Below, piece after piece: positions 33,702 through 45,341 of a stretch of DNA of 64,000 nt. The translations under genes were made by a program, and so were the position numbers. The stretch covers positions 23,709-87,708 of the forward strand of contig LNKV01000044.1 of NCBI GenBank assembly GCA_001465935.1. Reading direction: 5' to 3'. The notes beneath the pieces were generated by a model. It searched no databases. It had not been told where the DNA came from and saw only the letters and a program-made list of their open reading frames with translations. Position 1 is the first letter of the stretch. Each line of letters begins with the position of its first letter. Origin of the DNA: Clarireedia homoeocarpa (taxonomy: Eukaryota; Ascomycota; Leotiomycetes; Helotiales; Rutstroemiaceae).

Positions 33702-35363
33702 ATGTTCACGACTATCGAGCCACGCTTAATCGCGCTGCTGAACGACGATGCCGCTGAACCTACCACATCCTCACCCGGCTTGGAACTTCCCCCGCTGCAC
33801 AACCCGAATATACTAAAAGCCTCAGGTCGTCCACTGCTATTAGAACCCAGCGCAGCCTCCCGGTCCGGGAAATCTGCATCTCTTCGACCACAGCATGCGT
33901 CATCCATCCCTCCAATCGAAGACAGAGAGGCGGGCAATTCTGATGGCGAGGAGAATTCGCGGCCAGCCCAAGAAGTTGGAGTAATTGAACGAGCTCTTGG
34001 CAGTTCTTCTCCGCAGTCTCTACGAAAAATACTGGATAGCGGCGGTGCGAACGGTGCAGGAATATCCCCGAAGAAACGAAACATAGAAACCAGCAAAGAC
34101 GATTTTGTACAGCTACCCAAGCCCCCAAAGAAGCAGAGGTCGAATAAACAAGTTGTTCCGCCGATAATCATTGGTCTTTTTGAGCCGCCACCACAAGCTA
34201 CCCTATTTCCCCCGATATCATCGAGTTCGTTCCACGATAGTCATGGGAGAAATACTCTGAACTCCGAAACCCCCGCGACGGCAGAAGCAAGAGGGAGTCT
34301 TGAAGAAGACTCCGTGGAAGATGCGATTGCTGTTCCTTTATCGGATGGTCCAGTACCGGATGTTTTCAAGAAAAATTCAAAGAAGAATGACGTGAAGGCG
34401 AGGAGGAAATGGACTGAAGAAGAGACGAACAATTTGCTATTAGGCGTGCATAAACATGGTGTTGGGAAATGGACGGATATTCTTGAAGACCCAGCTTTCT
34501 CATTCAACAACAGGTCTGGAGTGGACCTAAAGGACCGTTTTAGGACATGCTGCCCAGATGAGTTGATGGGCCCAAAGCGACGTTCCAACAAGCGAAAACG
34601 TATCATCAGCAACGATGACACAGATCAAACAAAAGCAGAAAAGACTAAAGCTGGTCATATCCTGGACAGCTCAGTGTTGGGTGACAGCCCCGAAGCGTCT
34701 AGTGGCACGGTCTGCCATTCCTCTGCCTCAACGAAATCGAAGCAAGAGAAGAAACCTCGAAGTCACCGGAAAAAGCTCACCGACCTTGCTCAACTCGGAA
34801 TCCAGGGACCTTTCAGACAATCGGAAAGACGAGAACGTCGCCCGTTCTCCGAGCAAGAGGACCGCGAGATCTTGGATGGGTATGATCTCTATGGTCCTGC
34901 TTGGACGAAGATCCAACGAGATCCCCGCTTCCATCTACAAAGTCGACAGCCAACCGATCTCCGAGATCGATTCCGGAATAAATACCCCGACAAGTTTAGG
35001 TCAGGCGATGATCCCGCGCCGAAAGATATTCCCAATAAGTCATTCGCAGAAGATGAATCTGCAAATATGGTCAATACACCACTAACGAAATCAGCTATCT
35101 CGCTGAGCTCAAGCAGAGAACGGTTGAAGATACATCAGATGATATCTTCGGAAAAGAATATGGCCACCACAAAAGTTCAGCCGCTCGCTTCTCATGCTAC
35201 TCCTTATGGCTTCAAAGACAATCTTCCTTTCATAGCCGATCAAAACGCTGTAGATCCGGGAGATAGCCTTACGTTTTCGCAGTCATTCGACTGGAGCGAC
35301 AGCATTGCTGCCTCGTTCAATGGGAACATGGGCGAGATGGACATCTTACGCTTTCTGGAATAG
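33702..35363 (+). CDS. Two-Myb telobox protein (Teb1/Tay1-like telomere-repeat or promoter-binding factor)
   Basis: Intronless, 553 aa. Two Myb/SANT repeats of the telobox type. Repeat 1 is about residues 234-292 (RRKWTEEETNNLLLGVHKHG, GKWTDILED, then VDLKDRFRTCCPDEL). Repeat 2 is about 379-435 (RRPFSEQEDREILDGYDLYG, AWTKIQRDP, TDLRDRFRNKYPDKF). The VDLKDRFR/TDLRDRFR helices are the telobox motif that reads TTAGGG-type repeats. S. pombe Teb1 and Yarrowia Tay1 share this double-Myb layout; they bind telomeric repeats or TTAGGG-containing promoters, notably histone genes in S. pombe. The flanking N-terminal 230 residues and the C-terminus are low-complexity and basic (nuclear). Whether this protein acts at telomeres or as a transcription factor is not settled by sequence. 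The ATG at 33702 is the first in frame, so I kept it. Confidence 0.85.
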   Translation: MFTTIEPRLIALLNDDAAEPTTSSPGLELPPLHNPNILKASGRPLLLEPSAASRSGKSASLRPQHASSIPPIEDREAGNSDGEENSRPAQEVGVIERALGSSSPQSLRKILDSGGANGAGISPKKRNIETSKDDFVQLPKPPKKQRSNKQVVPPIIIGLFEPPPQATLFPPISSSSFHDSHGRNTLNSETPATAEARGSLEEDSVEDAIAVPLSDGPVPDVFKKNSKKNDVKARRKWTEEETNNLLLGVHKHGVGKWTDILEDPAFSFNNRSGVDLKDRFRTCCPDELMGPKRRSNKRKRIISNDDTDQTKAEKTKAGHILDSSVLGDSPEASSGTVCHSSASTKSKQEKKPRSHRKKLTDLAQLGIQGPFRQSERRERRPFSEQEDREILDGYDLYGPAWTKIQRDPRFHLQSRQPTDLRDRFRNKYPDKFRSGDDPAPKDIPNKSFAEDESANMVNTPLTKSAISLSSSRERLKIHQMISSEKNMATTKVQPLASHATPYGFKDNLPFIADQNAVDPGDSLTFSQSFDWSDSIAASFNGNMGEMDILRFLE

Positions 35364-35616
35364 AGTTTGTGCATCTAGGAAGCTTTGAAAATGTGAGGAA
35401 TTTGCGTTGCAAGCACATGCTACATATGCCGTATTTGGATGTGTCACTTCCGACGGTTATGCGTTTAATTCGGGTAATATGTGGCGGCAGAATATTTTGT
35501 TTTGAAAAGCTTGCGCCGGTAATACCGGAGTCATTTTACATCAAAGATTTAAACCATGAGACATCATAGCATGACTGATCCAAGTGATACTCTCAGATTA
35601 TAAAAAGGTTTTGCAA
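35364..35616. other. Short convergent intergenic region
   Basis: 253 bp between the telobox-gene and WD40-gene stops, holding both 3' ends. No additional gene. Confidence 0.5.
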
Positions 35617-38033
35617 TTACTCATCCTCGTAGTCCTCGTCCTCCTCCGGAGTAGTAGCTCTCAGAGCTTGAAGTCGAGCTGACCTACGTTGCTGCTGAGA
35701 TTGATGAGTTTCATAATAGCGGGGATTTTGTTCCAGTTTTTCCGACACTCTCAAACCCATCTTGGGCTCAGCCTCATCATCTTCAGCACCGTCATTCCAA
35801 GAGTGTGCAGTTACTGTTCCCATCGCCAAGCCGTAGCCATTCCAGGCCGACGCTGAATGATCGTTAATGCTGAGAAGATCCAAGGCGGAGGGATTACACT
35901 CACCAACAATCATAGGCGCTGTAGGATGCCAGCTAGCATCTCTCACACACGTCTGCCATCTGGAGAAAGAGACATGGTCATCATCATCATCCCATGGTCC
36001 AACGACATGCTCCGGCGGCCTCGTGTTCTTCGTCGCTTGGAATACGTTCACCTTTCCCGCAAGGGTAGCATCCATATTCCATATGTATACTTGACCGTCC
36101 TCACTACCAGAATAAACATATCTAGAATTCGTACTTCCTGGAGGAGAGAAATGACATCGGATGAGAGTTCTTAACACTTTGTGTCCTCTAAATGTAACTA
36201 GAGAATTGTCATCGGGATCTTGATACCAATCATCCTCATTGTATTCCCCCCAGCGATAGTCGTAATGTGATTGCATGGGTCTTCGACCACTTGATCTAAT
36301 TTCGCCGAATTTTCGCGGCGACATTACCATGCGGAGGTCCCATAGTTTCATGCTCTGATCCTTGCCATTGCTGAGAACGTAGCCTATGTATATCAGCTGC
36401 TGTTTCTTATATGCATACTTTTTATTCACTTACGACCGTCGCCTTTACTGTCAATGTAAGTCAGACCCTCGATGTGGCCAACAAACGCTCCCGCTTCACG
36501 ACTGTCACCCAGACTGCGGGTATCCCATACCTTCAAGGTAGTATCATCTGACCCTGAGTATAATATATGTGGTGAGGATTTGTCGGCAAAACAAACCGCG
36601 TTAACATCTTCCTCATGCCCAAAGATCCTATGGATGGAGCGCCGCGATTCGATATCATATACAACAATAGATCCTCCGGTCGTACCAGCGACAAGTTCAC
36701 GGCCATCGCCAGAAAATCGGATTGACCATATTCCAAAAGACCCCCCAGATCTGGAACGGAATCCAAGGTTCGGATTACGCCCATTTCCTGTATCCGCGAG
36801 GTCTAGATTATATGGATCTCCCATATCATTGGGATCTGTCGGAGCCAGACACACTGAACTTCGAATAGACGTGTAGGCAAGATATTTGTTGTCTGGGCTT
36901 AGGGAAGCATCGGTGAGGGTCCCTAAAGTGTGTTAGACCTTAACATACTGACCTTTTTGAATACCGCTGATGCTTCAAAAGACGTGGCTTCGTGCTGTGA
37001 TGGAGCAAGTGACTACCAGAAGCTGTCTACTTACATTGTCCATAAGGGTAATCTACTGTCTTGTAATAACGCCACTTATAGGGGTTGGAAGTGTCATACA
37101 TCCGCACTCTGAAATCTTTATTGACTGCAAAGAAGAAATTCCCATCGTCCGAGAATTGGCCAGAATAAACTGGCTGGTTGAAATTGATAATCATATCGGC
37201 GTTGGAGGAGGGTAGCATTTCCTATGTGATATCAGCGCCAGTCCACCAAAGGGGAACTCTATCCGTACCTGAGCCATCATTCTTTGGTTTATCTTCTGGC
37301 TCGCAAAGTTCCCCGATGCCAACTCTCTGTCCAAGATTCTTCGCGCCAGCCTCTTTCTCCTTGTGATTTGTCCATCTGGACCGGCAGTGTCGTTGGAGCC
37401 AAAATCGCCCGATGCCATCAGCTCTCCCCCGACATCACTAGGAACTTTCGGGAATCGATTAGGATCTGGTCGCTCCCTTCTTTGTCGCCTGGACCAAATG
37501 GCGCTAATTTCATCATCTTCGTCGTCCGCAGCGAGACGGAATAACCTCGCAATATCCGTATTGGCCAATAATCGTAGGATTTGTCGTCTTCTTTGTGCGA
37601 CTACATATCGAAATATGAGCAAAATGATCTGAAGTAAGGTGAAAAGTATATGGGGCTCACTTCGTTCGGCTTCGGATCCGGTTCCATCAGGGGTTTCATC
37701 ATTGGTGATATTCACCTGAACGTCTGAAAAGCGTGTGGCACATTAGCAAATGTTGCCACACGTCGCACCGACGGGCCCTGCAGTGATGTGGTGGAACATA
37801 CCATAGCCCGCCAACTCGTTCTCGCCATCTTCCTCTTCATCGGCATCATCATCGCCCTCTTCATCATCCTCGTCTTCCTCAAATATAATCTCGATTCCCG
37901 ATTCCTCCGCATCTTGGCCTTCACCAAACATTGTTGCCACGCCAGACTCTTCTCGCTCCAGACTTTCGCTTTGATCCCTATCATCGTCGATGGGAGAGGT
38001 GTGCGATGGCGCGGAAGATCCGGGTTCGTCCAT
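35617..38033 (-). CDS. DCAF11/LEC14B-like WD40 protein (predicted Cul4-Ddb1 substrate receptor)
   Basis: Exons (minus): 38033-37769, 37723-37661, 37600-37269, 37221-37035, 36922-36434, 36383-35617; 700 aa. The N-terminus is strongly acidic (EEDEDDEEGDDDADEEEDGE). A helical region (IAQRRRQILRLLANTDIARL) follows, then LARRILDRELASGNF. Seven WD-type repeats span about 230-650; readable examples are YSGSDDTTLKVWDTR, LSNGKDQSMKLWDLR and YSGSEDGQVYIWNMD. WDTR and WDLR are DWD-type boxes that contact Ddb1 in Cul4 ligases, and the SHYDYRWGEYN-type insert and repeat order match DCAF11/LEC14B. The C-terminus is acidic after a basic RRSARLQALR stretch. The acidic first exon and the 63-nt exon 2 are inferred from frame and splice sites, the rest from family similarity. 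Confidence 0.9.
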
Positions 38034-38235
38034 TACTCTGGTACGTGATAAAGATTATGTGTATTCACACCGAAGTGATTAGTATAGTTCATATGACGCC
38101 TCTCGTGTGTGTATCTCTGAATATAGTGCAGTATAAACAAGGTAAAAGGAGATAATAAACAATTGGTGCTGGGGAGATATGTAGGCTTGAAATATTTACT
38201 GTAGCATGTAGCTTCTACTACATAGGATAGGATTC

Positions 38236-38282
38236 GAGAGGGGGAGGGAGAGGGAGAGGGAGGAGAGGGGGAGAGGGGGAGG
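38236..38282. repeat. G/A purine tract (possible H-DNA or G-quadruplex)
   Basis: Uninterrupted run of G and A with repeated GGGGAG/GGGAG blocks, all purine on the plus strand. Six or more G-runs of three or more would allow triplex or quadruplex structure. On the coding strand of the minus-strand WD40 gene it is a C/T tract ~200 bp upstream of the ATG, a common fungal core-promoter element. Confidence 0.8.
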
Positions 38283-38784
38283 TGCGCTTGATGAGGTAGA
38301 GGTAGTTCTAGGCGATTTTAGGGTGGAGGTGGGAAGTGGTGAGTAATGTATTCGTTCTGCACCCCTCATCCTCCACCTTGCACCAAAGCCGATCAAAGCT
38401 TTGTTGAAGCTGTCATTGTGGAGTAAGTACGAGTAATTCTTATCGTAATCGACTAAAGCCGATCTTAAAGCCGACTTGGTCCTTTGTCCAAGAGCCTCGG
38501 CAGGCGTCCCCGATCTGCCCGATATTGTTCATCCGCTGTTGCTGCCTTGGAGCCTAAGAAGCATGGCTCGCATGGGAAAAGTGAAAGGAAAGGCCACCAC
38601 TAAGTTACCACTCCACTTGAGCATGACATACATGGTTCGACGTACTTCATAGACTGGGAGCCTCACAGCTGCTTTACATCTGCCAATGCGACGACATTTT
38701 GTCTCTTAGTTATTGCACGCCGTGAATTGTAAGTACTGGTCGTCAAAGCCAATTATAATACACCCCGTAGCTTTTGGAACACCC

Positions 38785-38829
38785 TGTCCTTGCTGTCCTT
38801 GCTGTCCTTGCTGCCCTTGCTGCCCTTTG
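38785..38829. repeat. 9-bp tandem repeat TGTCCTTGC x5
   Basis: Three exact copies of TGTCCTTGC, then two diverged copies (TGCCCTTGC, TGCCCTTTG). It lies about 170 bp beyond the sss1 stop codon, probably in its 3' flank. Confidence 0.85.
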
Positions 38830-38998
38830 TACGCCTGCGATTGTGTCCAGTTTCCTGTCCATTTTCTCTTCATTTCCTCTTTTTCCCACCATCGCTCAAG
38901 TTATGACCTTTCCGCAATTGCAGCTGGAACATATAAAATCCAGTCCATCATATATGCTGCCACCACCTTTTGTCCACCGAATTTCCCCAATAGCCCAA

Positions 38999-39273
38999 TT
39001 ATGCTCCTCCAACCAAGATATTATTCACAGGAATGTGAATCAATTTCACCAGGTAGCCAACAGCACCCATAATCAGGAAACCGACTCCAACTGCGCGGGA
39101 GATGTTCACAAATTCGCGGCGATCAGCTAGTGTATGTTAGCTTTTGTACTATAGAAACCATGCGCCGATTGCTCGGGGAACTTCTTACGCTTTGTGCATC
39201 TGTTGATGAATTGGGTGCCATCCTTAATGAAATCCCTTGGGATATCCATAAATTCTTGGATTTGATCAGACAT
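38999..39273 (-). CDS. sss1: Protein transport protein Sec61 subunit gamma (Sss1)
   Basis: Essential small tail-anchored subunit of the ER Sec61 translocon. Two exons (minus): 39273-39189 and 39126-38999; 70 aa, the normal size. The cytosolic part is MSDQIQEFMDIPRDFIKDG followed by TQFINRCTKPDRREF, which carries the invariant R-C-x-K-P-D-x-x-E-F motif split by the intron. It is followed by the single membrane span VGVGFLIMGAVGYLVKLIHI and the conserved IPVNNILVGG end. The gene is too short and too interrupted to appear as a long ORF, so it is easily missed. Confidence 0.96.
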
Positions 39274-40687
39274 GTTTGTCGATGGGTGGGGAGTCGACGT
39301 AGGTCGTTGAAGGTAGGTGGAAGGTAGGTTTCGATTTGGACGATAATTACTCTCGTTCGAGATGCAGCGACAGTTGCAATTGAGCCGGAACTTGCAAATT
39401 AGACGTCTGTATGTTGAATCGCAAGAGAGTGCAGGATTGAAGTCGTTTCCCGTCGAGGTCAGTGAAGGAGTGGAATAATATTGAGTGGTTGTAAAGAATT
39501 AGGACACACAATGGTTCAAAGCAACTTAAGCTTGAGGAAGAAGCCAGATAAGGAACCTTAGAATTTAGATTGCTTCTTCTGGGTATAAATGTTGTTGCCT
39601 TAACTTATGCCTTAACTTATGCCTTAACTTTATGCACCCGCGCTCGCAGGCACGGTAAGCTTTCGCGACACAAGAAACAGAGCAACAAGCGGAAGGACAA
39701 AACGAAAGAGGAGAGAGACAGAAGAGCACGAAAATCAAGCTGCCCCTCGTCTTACATCCTGGGCGGATCTCAACCGCTCATTCGTCTCAGGCCGGGTCTT
39801 ATAGTCTTTCACTTGCTGATTGTACACGCTCATCAACTCATTCAGGTCCTCTACGCTCTTCCTTGTCACACTCCCTTTCACTGCACGCCAGACTGATTCT
39901 CTTCATCCTCACATATCAACCACGTCGCGAAGGCAGTGCAACCGATCTTCTACCAACTAGGGCTCTTCTCATAGCAACGTTTAGGACGCTCGAATTAACT
40001 TACTAGGTCTCTCATCGGCGCAAAACATCTGCAACAACTCGAGTCGCACGCTGTTGAATCCTCACCTCAATCGCATTATCATATCACGCCTTCATACACC
40101 TGGTTCTGTGAATACGCTCACAGAATTCATGAAAGGATCGTTGGGAAGATATTGAGAGACGGACTTGAGCTACAAGGCTGCGAACACTGTTGTTGTTGAT
40201 AATCAAGGGAATCTGGATACTATCCGTTTCCGATTCTGTTTTCCAATTTCATCGGGATCAATTTTTTCTGAGACTTACATTATTTTCCAATATTTTGGCA
40301 TTGGCCGTTCATCAATTTGCTGGGCTTCTCTACATCTGGAACAATTCACATCTAAGAAAGACTGCAAGCACAGAGCTTCGTCTTGAATTCTCTATTGTGT
40401 CTGCATCTGCCAAAGAAGGCTGTCAGACTTTGACCTCAGTTGTTGAAGCAATATTCTCCAGGTTTCAGGAGTGTACGTATTTGTTAAATTCTATCCCACA
40501 TATTCCAAAGTTGCTCCTGTGGTTGCGGACGCGTTGGACTAAACCACAGAAAATGGCGTCCTCTGTCTTTTCGCGTGCTGATTCTCTTGTTCTATTCTTA
40601 CAGAAACCACTTCGTGTGGCATAGCGTCAATCCAGCTGTTTCTAAAGCACTCACTAGAATAGGGTCTTTTGTATAAACCTTAACACA
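39274..40687. promoter_or_regulatory. Divergent promoter, sss1 / CPSF6-like gene
   Basis: 1.4 kb, the longest gene-free divergent interval here. It contains three near-identical TTATGCCTTAAC copies (about 39597-39632) and long C/T-rich leaders toward the CPSF6-like start. Open frames at 40165-40624 lack any family signal and probably belong to an untranslated leader, possibly spliced. Confidence 0.5.
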
Positions 40688-42011
40688 ATGGCGGACGACG
40701 AATTTGACATTGACATCTATGGAGATACCAACACGGAACAGGATACCATCTTCAAAAAGGATGAAGAGGGCGATGTGAAGATCGAAGGCATTGAATCTTC
40801 GAATGATGAGAAACTTGAAATGAATGGAAAGCATGAGGATGAACAAGATGACGACTATGTGGATATCAAGGTCAGCAATGAGAAGGACAAGCTCATGGAA
40901 GGACAGCAGCAGATCAAAAGCACGGACGAATCAGGGCACGATGCGCTCAACATTCCGAAACAAGCTCCTCAACAACAAGGGGTGAAAAGGAAGGAAGGTT
41001 CTGATGACCGTCCAATTGACCAAGGCGCGACGACTGCACTTTTGATATCCGAGCTGCATTGGTGGAACACAGATGATGACATTCGTGGCTGGGTTAATCA
41101 GGCCCAAGTAGAAGACGAATTGAAAGATATCACCTTTTCCGAGCACAAGGTCAATGGCAAAAGCAAGGGGTATGTCGAATCCGGACAAGTCCCTGATACT
41201 GAAATCGACTAACAATGAAACTTAGACAAGCATACGTCGAGTTCACCTCACAGCAGGCTGCAACTGCGGTTAAGCGCAAGATTGATGCGTTTGGAGAAGG
41301 TCAACAATATGTCAAGAAACAAACTGTTTCTTACCACAACCCGAACGTGAATCCATTCCGCACTTTGCCAAAAGATGCGCCAGCTCGTGCGACAAAAGAA
41401 AGTCAAAATAGCCGTTCCAGTTCAGGTTATAGCAATGAGCGTGGAAATCACACATCCAGCAATTTCGGTAGCAATTTCCGTGGTCGCGGCGGGTATAATT
41501 CATCTCGCGGTGGCATGAACAATATGAACCAAGGAAATTTCAACCGCAACTTCTCAGGCGCGGGAGGCAACATGGGTGGTAATTTCAATCCTTCGATGGG
41601 TGGCGGTTTTCAGGGGAATCCTATGGGCAATCAGTTTGGTGGTTTCAATCGGGGTGGTATGATGGGCGGCATGCGAGGTGGTCCTGGAGCAATGAGAGGC
41701 GGCAGAGGCGGCATGGCAAACGGAATGATGAGTGGGATGCCAATGGCTGGTATGGCGATGGGTGGAATGGCGGGAATGGGAATGCCCATGAATATGGGAA
41801 ACATGGCACAGATGGGCGGTGGAATGCAAGGTGAGAAGAAACTCCTATTATAACCGATTCATTATTTAACTTGGCGCTAATTTATCACATAGGTGGGAAT
41901 GGTTTTCAGTCCATGCAACCTCACTTTAATCCAGCTTTCTTCCAACAGAACCAAACGGCTGGTGGGGACTGGCAAAATCCACACGGCGCCAAAAGACCAA
42001 GGCCAGAGTAA
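40688..42011 (+). CDS. CPSF6/CFIm68-like RRM protein
   Basis: Exons 40688-41169, 41226-41830 and 41893-42011; 401 aa. The N-terminus is acidic (DDEFDIDIYGDTN, EDEQDDDYVDI). One RRM (about residues 115-195): LLISELHWWNTDDDIRGWV, KVNGKSKGQAYVEF (RNP1 split by intron 1), AATAVKRKI. The WWNTDDDIRG start is the CPSF6/CFIm-type RRM, which binds CFIm25 and helps choose poly(A) sites. The rest is Gly/Met/Asn/Arg-rich (RGRGGYNSSRGGMNNMNQ, many GGM repeats), a low-complexity tail, ending GAKRPRPE. In fungi this family is usually annotated only as an RNP-domain protein. The CFIm role is inference. Confidence 0.87.
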
Positions 42012-42581
42012 GACAGCCTGGTTAAACTATCTATCCCCTTACCAAAGGGTTGACACTGCCTTGAAAATCATATGGCCGGGTAAGGATTTGGGGCGTTTGG
42101 CATCTGACATGGAATTTCGGCATTTCTGGAATAATGGTCCTACGGTTCTTGCCTGTGTATTTCAAAATAAAAACTTGTACTATAGAATGCAAATGCATGA
42201 TGAAATGTTTTGTGCGTTGATTCATGCAACCTTTCCATTCCAGCAACACTGAGCTTCTTATCATGCACTTGGTCTACTGGCGGCCACACTCTGTAGGAAC
42301 CGTTGGTCATATCTACGCTATCTTCGTCAGTCTTCAGAAATTTAGCTCGAGTGGACTTGTTGTTTTTTAACCAGCTAGAAACGCCGAGTGTTCCCTGTAG
42401 AGAATCTCATAAATTCGTCTTAGGGAGCGATAGAGATTGCCATCGATGGTATTTGGGGCGAGCAAAAGATCGAGTTACCCCGGCTTTTCCACCAAATTTT
42501 TGAACCAGTAAACCTCTCCCGGGCTTGGATCAACTGGGAAGATCAAGTCACAAAGAACCTCATAGATGCATGCATCCGAGC
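42012..42581. other. Convergent intergenic region, CPSF6-like / SET genes
   Basis: 570 bp between opposite stops. Short frames only, with no family signal. Confidence 0.5.
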
Positions 42582-43794
42582 TCAGCCTTCAATGCGGCTC
42601 AATTCATTGCCTAACAGTAACGCGATCTGATTCCACCGTCTAACTATCGTTTCTCTCTGCTCACGTAGCCCCGTATCGGTTGCACCAACTTTCTCAATCA
42701 TTTCCATCGTCTCTCTCCTGCCCGCGTTCAGCACTCCTTGCAAAACCCGATCGGCAGCCTCCCTTGCAGCTTCTTCCGCCTCCGATCCATTCACAAACCT
42801 CGTCCATCTTCCCAGCGGCAAACAGAGGATTCTCAACACCACTTGTGTGCGGTAGCATATCCCGTCCGAGTCGAGGGCGTAGTTGTCTAGGAACCCGGCT
42901 TCCCTTAGGTTTTCTGTGTGTTCTGGGGTAAGGAGGGGTGTTATCCAGGGATCTAGAGATACGGAATCGCATTGGTTGTCGTCGAGGATAAACCCGTACT
43001 CGCCGAGGAGATAATCGTTGTTGTGGCTTCCATATGAGATGTACATCTCGCTGCCGGTCTTGATGGGCTGTGAGGCGCGTATGGTGTATCCAGCAGCAGA
43101 TAGGGTTGCGGCACACGTAGGATTAGAGCTGTGATTAAAATAGTCGGCGAAGGGGTTCAGAGCTAGTCGGTCTTCTTTGCGGGGCTGGCGCTGGGATGAT
43201 TTGAGTGCTGGGGAGAGATAGTAGAACGTGCGACTATTGATGATGAGATAATTGTGTATGAATTCGTCGCGCGTGATTGGGGGTTCGGGGAATGCTTTGC
43301 AGATGGCATTCCAAGCAGAGGAGGTCTTGGTCTTTTGGTTCTCGACGAGTGCCTTTGCCGTATGGGGAAGAAGTTGCTGAATCTCAGGATCCCAGAGCAG
43401 GGGCATAGAAATACGAATGTCCTCTTTGGTGGGTAGGACAGCCAGCCATGAGGCTGATATGCATGAGTTCAAGGAGAGGGCGAATAGACTGTGAATCGAA
43501 CATTGCGGCAGGGCCTTAGAAAAATGGGTAGGAATATCGGAAGCCTTTCGTAGTGTCTTGATTGGAACTTTTAATATAACATCTCCGGTCTAAACTACAT
43601 TAGCAGCGAGGATACTTGGGGAAGGGAATTCATGTAGCAAAGCATAATACCTCAAGATCAGTGCCCGCCATCAGGCCCATACCTTTATGGGGAAAGTAAT
43701 GGGGCTTTACCCCCTTGATGATAACACCTTGATCGATGGCCCATTGTGTAAAAGCTTCATGGACGTCCATATTTGGTCCAGTCATGTCCGACAT
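42582..43794 (-). CDS. SET-domain protein lysine methyltransferase (Rubisco LSMT/SETD6-like)
   Basis: Two exons (minus): 43794-43651 and 43589-42582; 383 aa. The N-terminal SET half has KGVKPHYFPHKGMGLMAG (the substrate/SAM-side start of the domain) and ends exon 1. Exon 2 begins TGDVILKVPIKTLRKASD. A split-SET insert region (TFYYLSPALK) is followed by the catalytic NPFADYFNHSSNPTC (NHS motif, about residues 195-208) and YISYGSHNNDYLLGEYGF, with the catalytic Tyr in GEYGF. A helical Rubisco-LSMT-type C-terminal domain completes the protein. These enzymes methylate non-histone, often ribosomal, lysines; the target here is unknown. The start was set at MSDMTGPNMDVHEAF; MTGPNMD or MDVHEAF are alternatives. 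Confidence 0.9.
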
Positions 43795-44265
43795 AGCAGG
43801 CCAGGGTTTGCTGGAATGATAGCAAGAACAATCTTTTCGATATAGCTGACGTGGGGCTGATCTAGCACTACTAGATTCAACTTTATAGCAGATAGGCCCC
43901 CTTCGGATGAACAGCAAAGTCCTGTATATGAAATCCTAGATTGTTTTGCTGCAGATCTGAGATTCTTCCATCACGTCTTGTTGCTTTTGGGAGCTAGTGT
44001 TCGTTGCTAGCGCGCTGTGGACCTTCAGAAGCAGAAGAACATGTTCTCAATGGATTCCTTCCTAGATCATGAACATAATTCGGATCTAAAATCTACCAGA
44101 ATGCTTTGATGTTTGAAGAGAACCATTGTAGGAAAGATATCTTGATGTTTTCTGTAACGAGACTATGCCTCGTCGAAAAGGTAGTGGAGCTAGCTATTCT
44201 TCAATCTCACTCCACAATTTGATATCCGGCGGATTTGAAAACAGTAGGCCATTGACAGTTCAAAC
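43795..44265. promoter_or_regulatory. Divergent promoter, SET gene / coq4
   Basis: 471 bp between divergent starts. No ORF or repeat of note. Confidence 0.5.
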
Positions 44266-45194
44266 ATGGCATTGAACTCTCGTTTCTTTTCCCAGGCAGC
44301 TCGATTGCCACGCGAGTTACTCACAGCTTGCTCAATATCAATTGCCACGAGAAGTTTCAGCGTACTGAACCGTCCACCACCAAACTATCCTGGCCATGTA
44401 CCCCTCACACCCCTCGAACGAGGTGGTTTGGCTGTGGGCTCAGCAGTCATGTCATTGATAAATCCATATCGTGCAGGTAGAGCCAGCTCCTTAAGCCCCT
44501 TACATTGTCAAATCAAGACGAACTAACTACAGGTTCTGCAGATCTAATCGCAGCTCTGGGCGAAGCTACCGCAACGCCCTATTTCATCTACCGTCTGCGC
44601 GATGCAATGCTTTCTTCGCCAACGGGCCGACGTATACTTCGTGACCGCCCGCGCATATCCTCAAAGACGCTCTCCATGCCGCATCTCCGCAGTCTCCCTG
44701 CCAATACCGTAGGGCGCTGCTACGCAGATTGGCTAGACCGCGAAGGAGTATCGCCCGACACGCGAGACACTGTAAAGTATATTGACGATGAGGAGTGTGC
44801 GTATGTAATGCAGCGATACCGCGAGTGTCATGATTTCTACCACGCCATTACGGGCCTGCCTATTGTGCGGGAGGGTGAAGTGGCACTCAAGGCTTTCGAG
44901 TTTGCGAATACGTTGTTACCGATGACGGGGTTGAGTATGTTTGCTGTGACGTCGCTGAAGCCGGCGGAAAGGAGGAGATTTTTCACAATCTATGCGCCGT
45001 GGGCATTCAGCAATGGGTTGAAGGCAGAGGAAATGATTAATGTTTACTGGGAGGAACAACTGGAGAGCAGTGTGGAAGAGTTGCGAGAGCAGCTAGGGAT
45101 TGAGAAGCCATTAGATCTGAGGGACATTAGAAAGATGGAAAGAGCGCGAAAGAAAGCTCTACAAGCATCGCATGATGGTATTGGTAAATCATGA
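44266..45194 (+). CDS. coq4: Ubiquinone biosynthesis protein COQ4, mitochondrial
   Basis: Organises the CoQ-synthome on the matrix face of the inner membrane and has been assigned C1 decarboxylation/hydroxylation of the ring. Exons 44266-44476 and 44533-45194; 290 aa. The N-terminal 35 residues are Arg/Ser/Ala-rich (mitochondrial presequence). The body has YPGHVPLTPLERGGLAVGSA, DLIAALGEATA, GRRILRDRPRI and the metal-binding motif HDFYHAITGLPIVREGE (H-D-x2-H-x11-E) intact, then FEFANTLLPMTGL and YWEEQLE. All the expected family blocks are present. Convergent with PDCD5 (stops 147 bp apart). Confidence 0.97.
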
Positions 45195-45341
45195 CATTTT
45201 TGGTAGCTGCAAAATGAAGGTCCCCCAACCTCGAAATGTGTAACTCCTATCCCACCAAGTTGTGTTTTATTCGTTCAGCTCCCTCGCGATACCCATATGC
45301 ATAAATTATCTCTCCACCATGTGCCCTGTGCCATATCGTCC

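Larger units (their letters stand above)
38034..38998. promoter_or_regulatory. Intergenic region upstream of the DCAF11-like gene
   Basis: 965 bp between the WD40-gene start and the sss1 stop, both on the minus strand. It holds a 47-bp purine tract (38236-38282) and a 9-bp tandem repeat (38785-38829), annotated separately. No credible ORF. Confidence 0.5.

Noticed and set aside
40165..40624. Two overlapping frames upstream of the CPSF6-like gene
   Set aside because: No recognisable domain, and the interval is C/T-rich leader-like. A small unannotated protein cannot be fully excluded.
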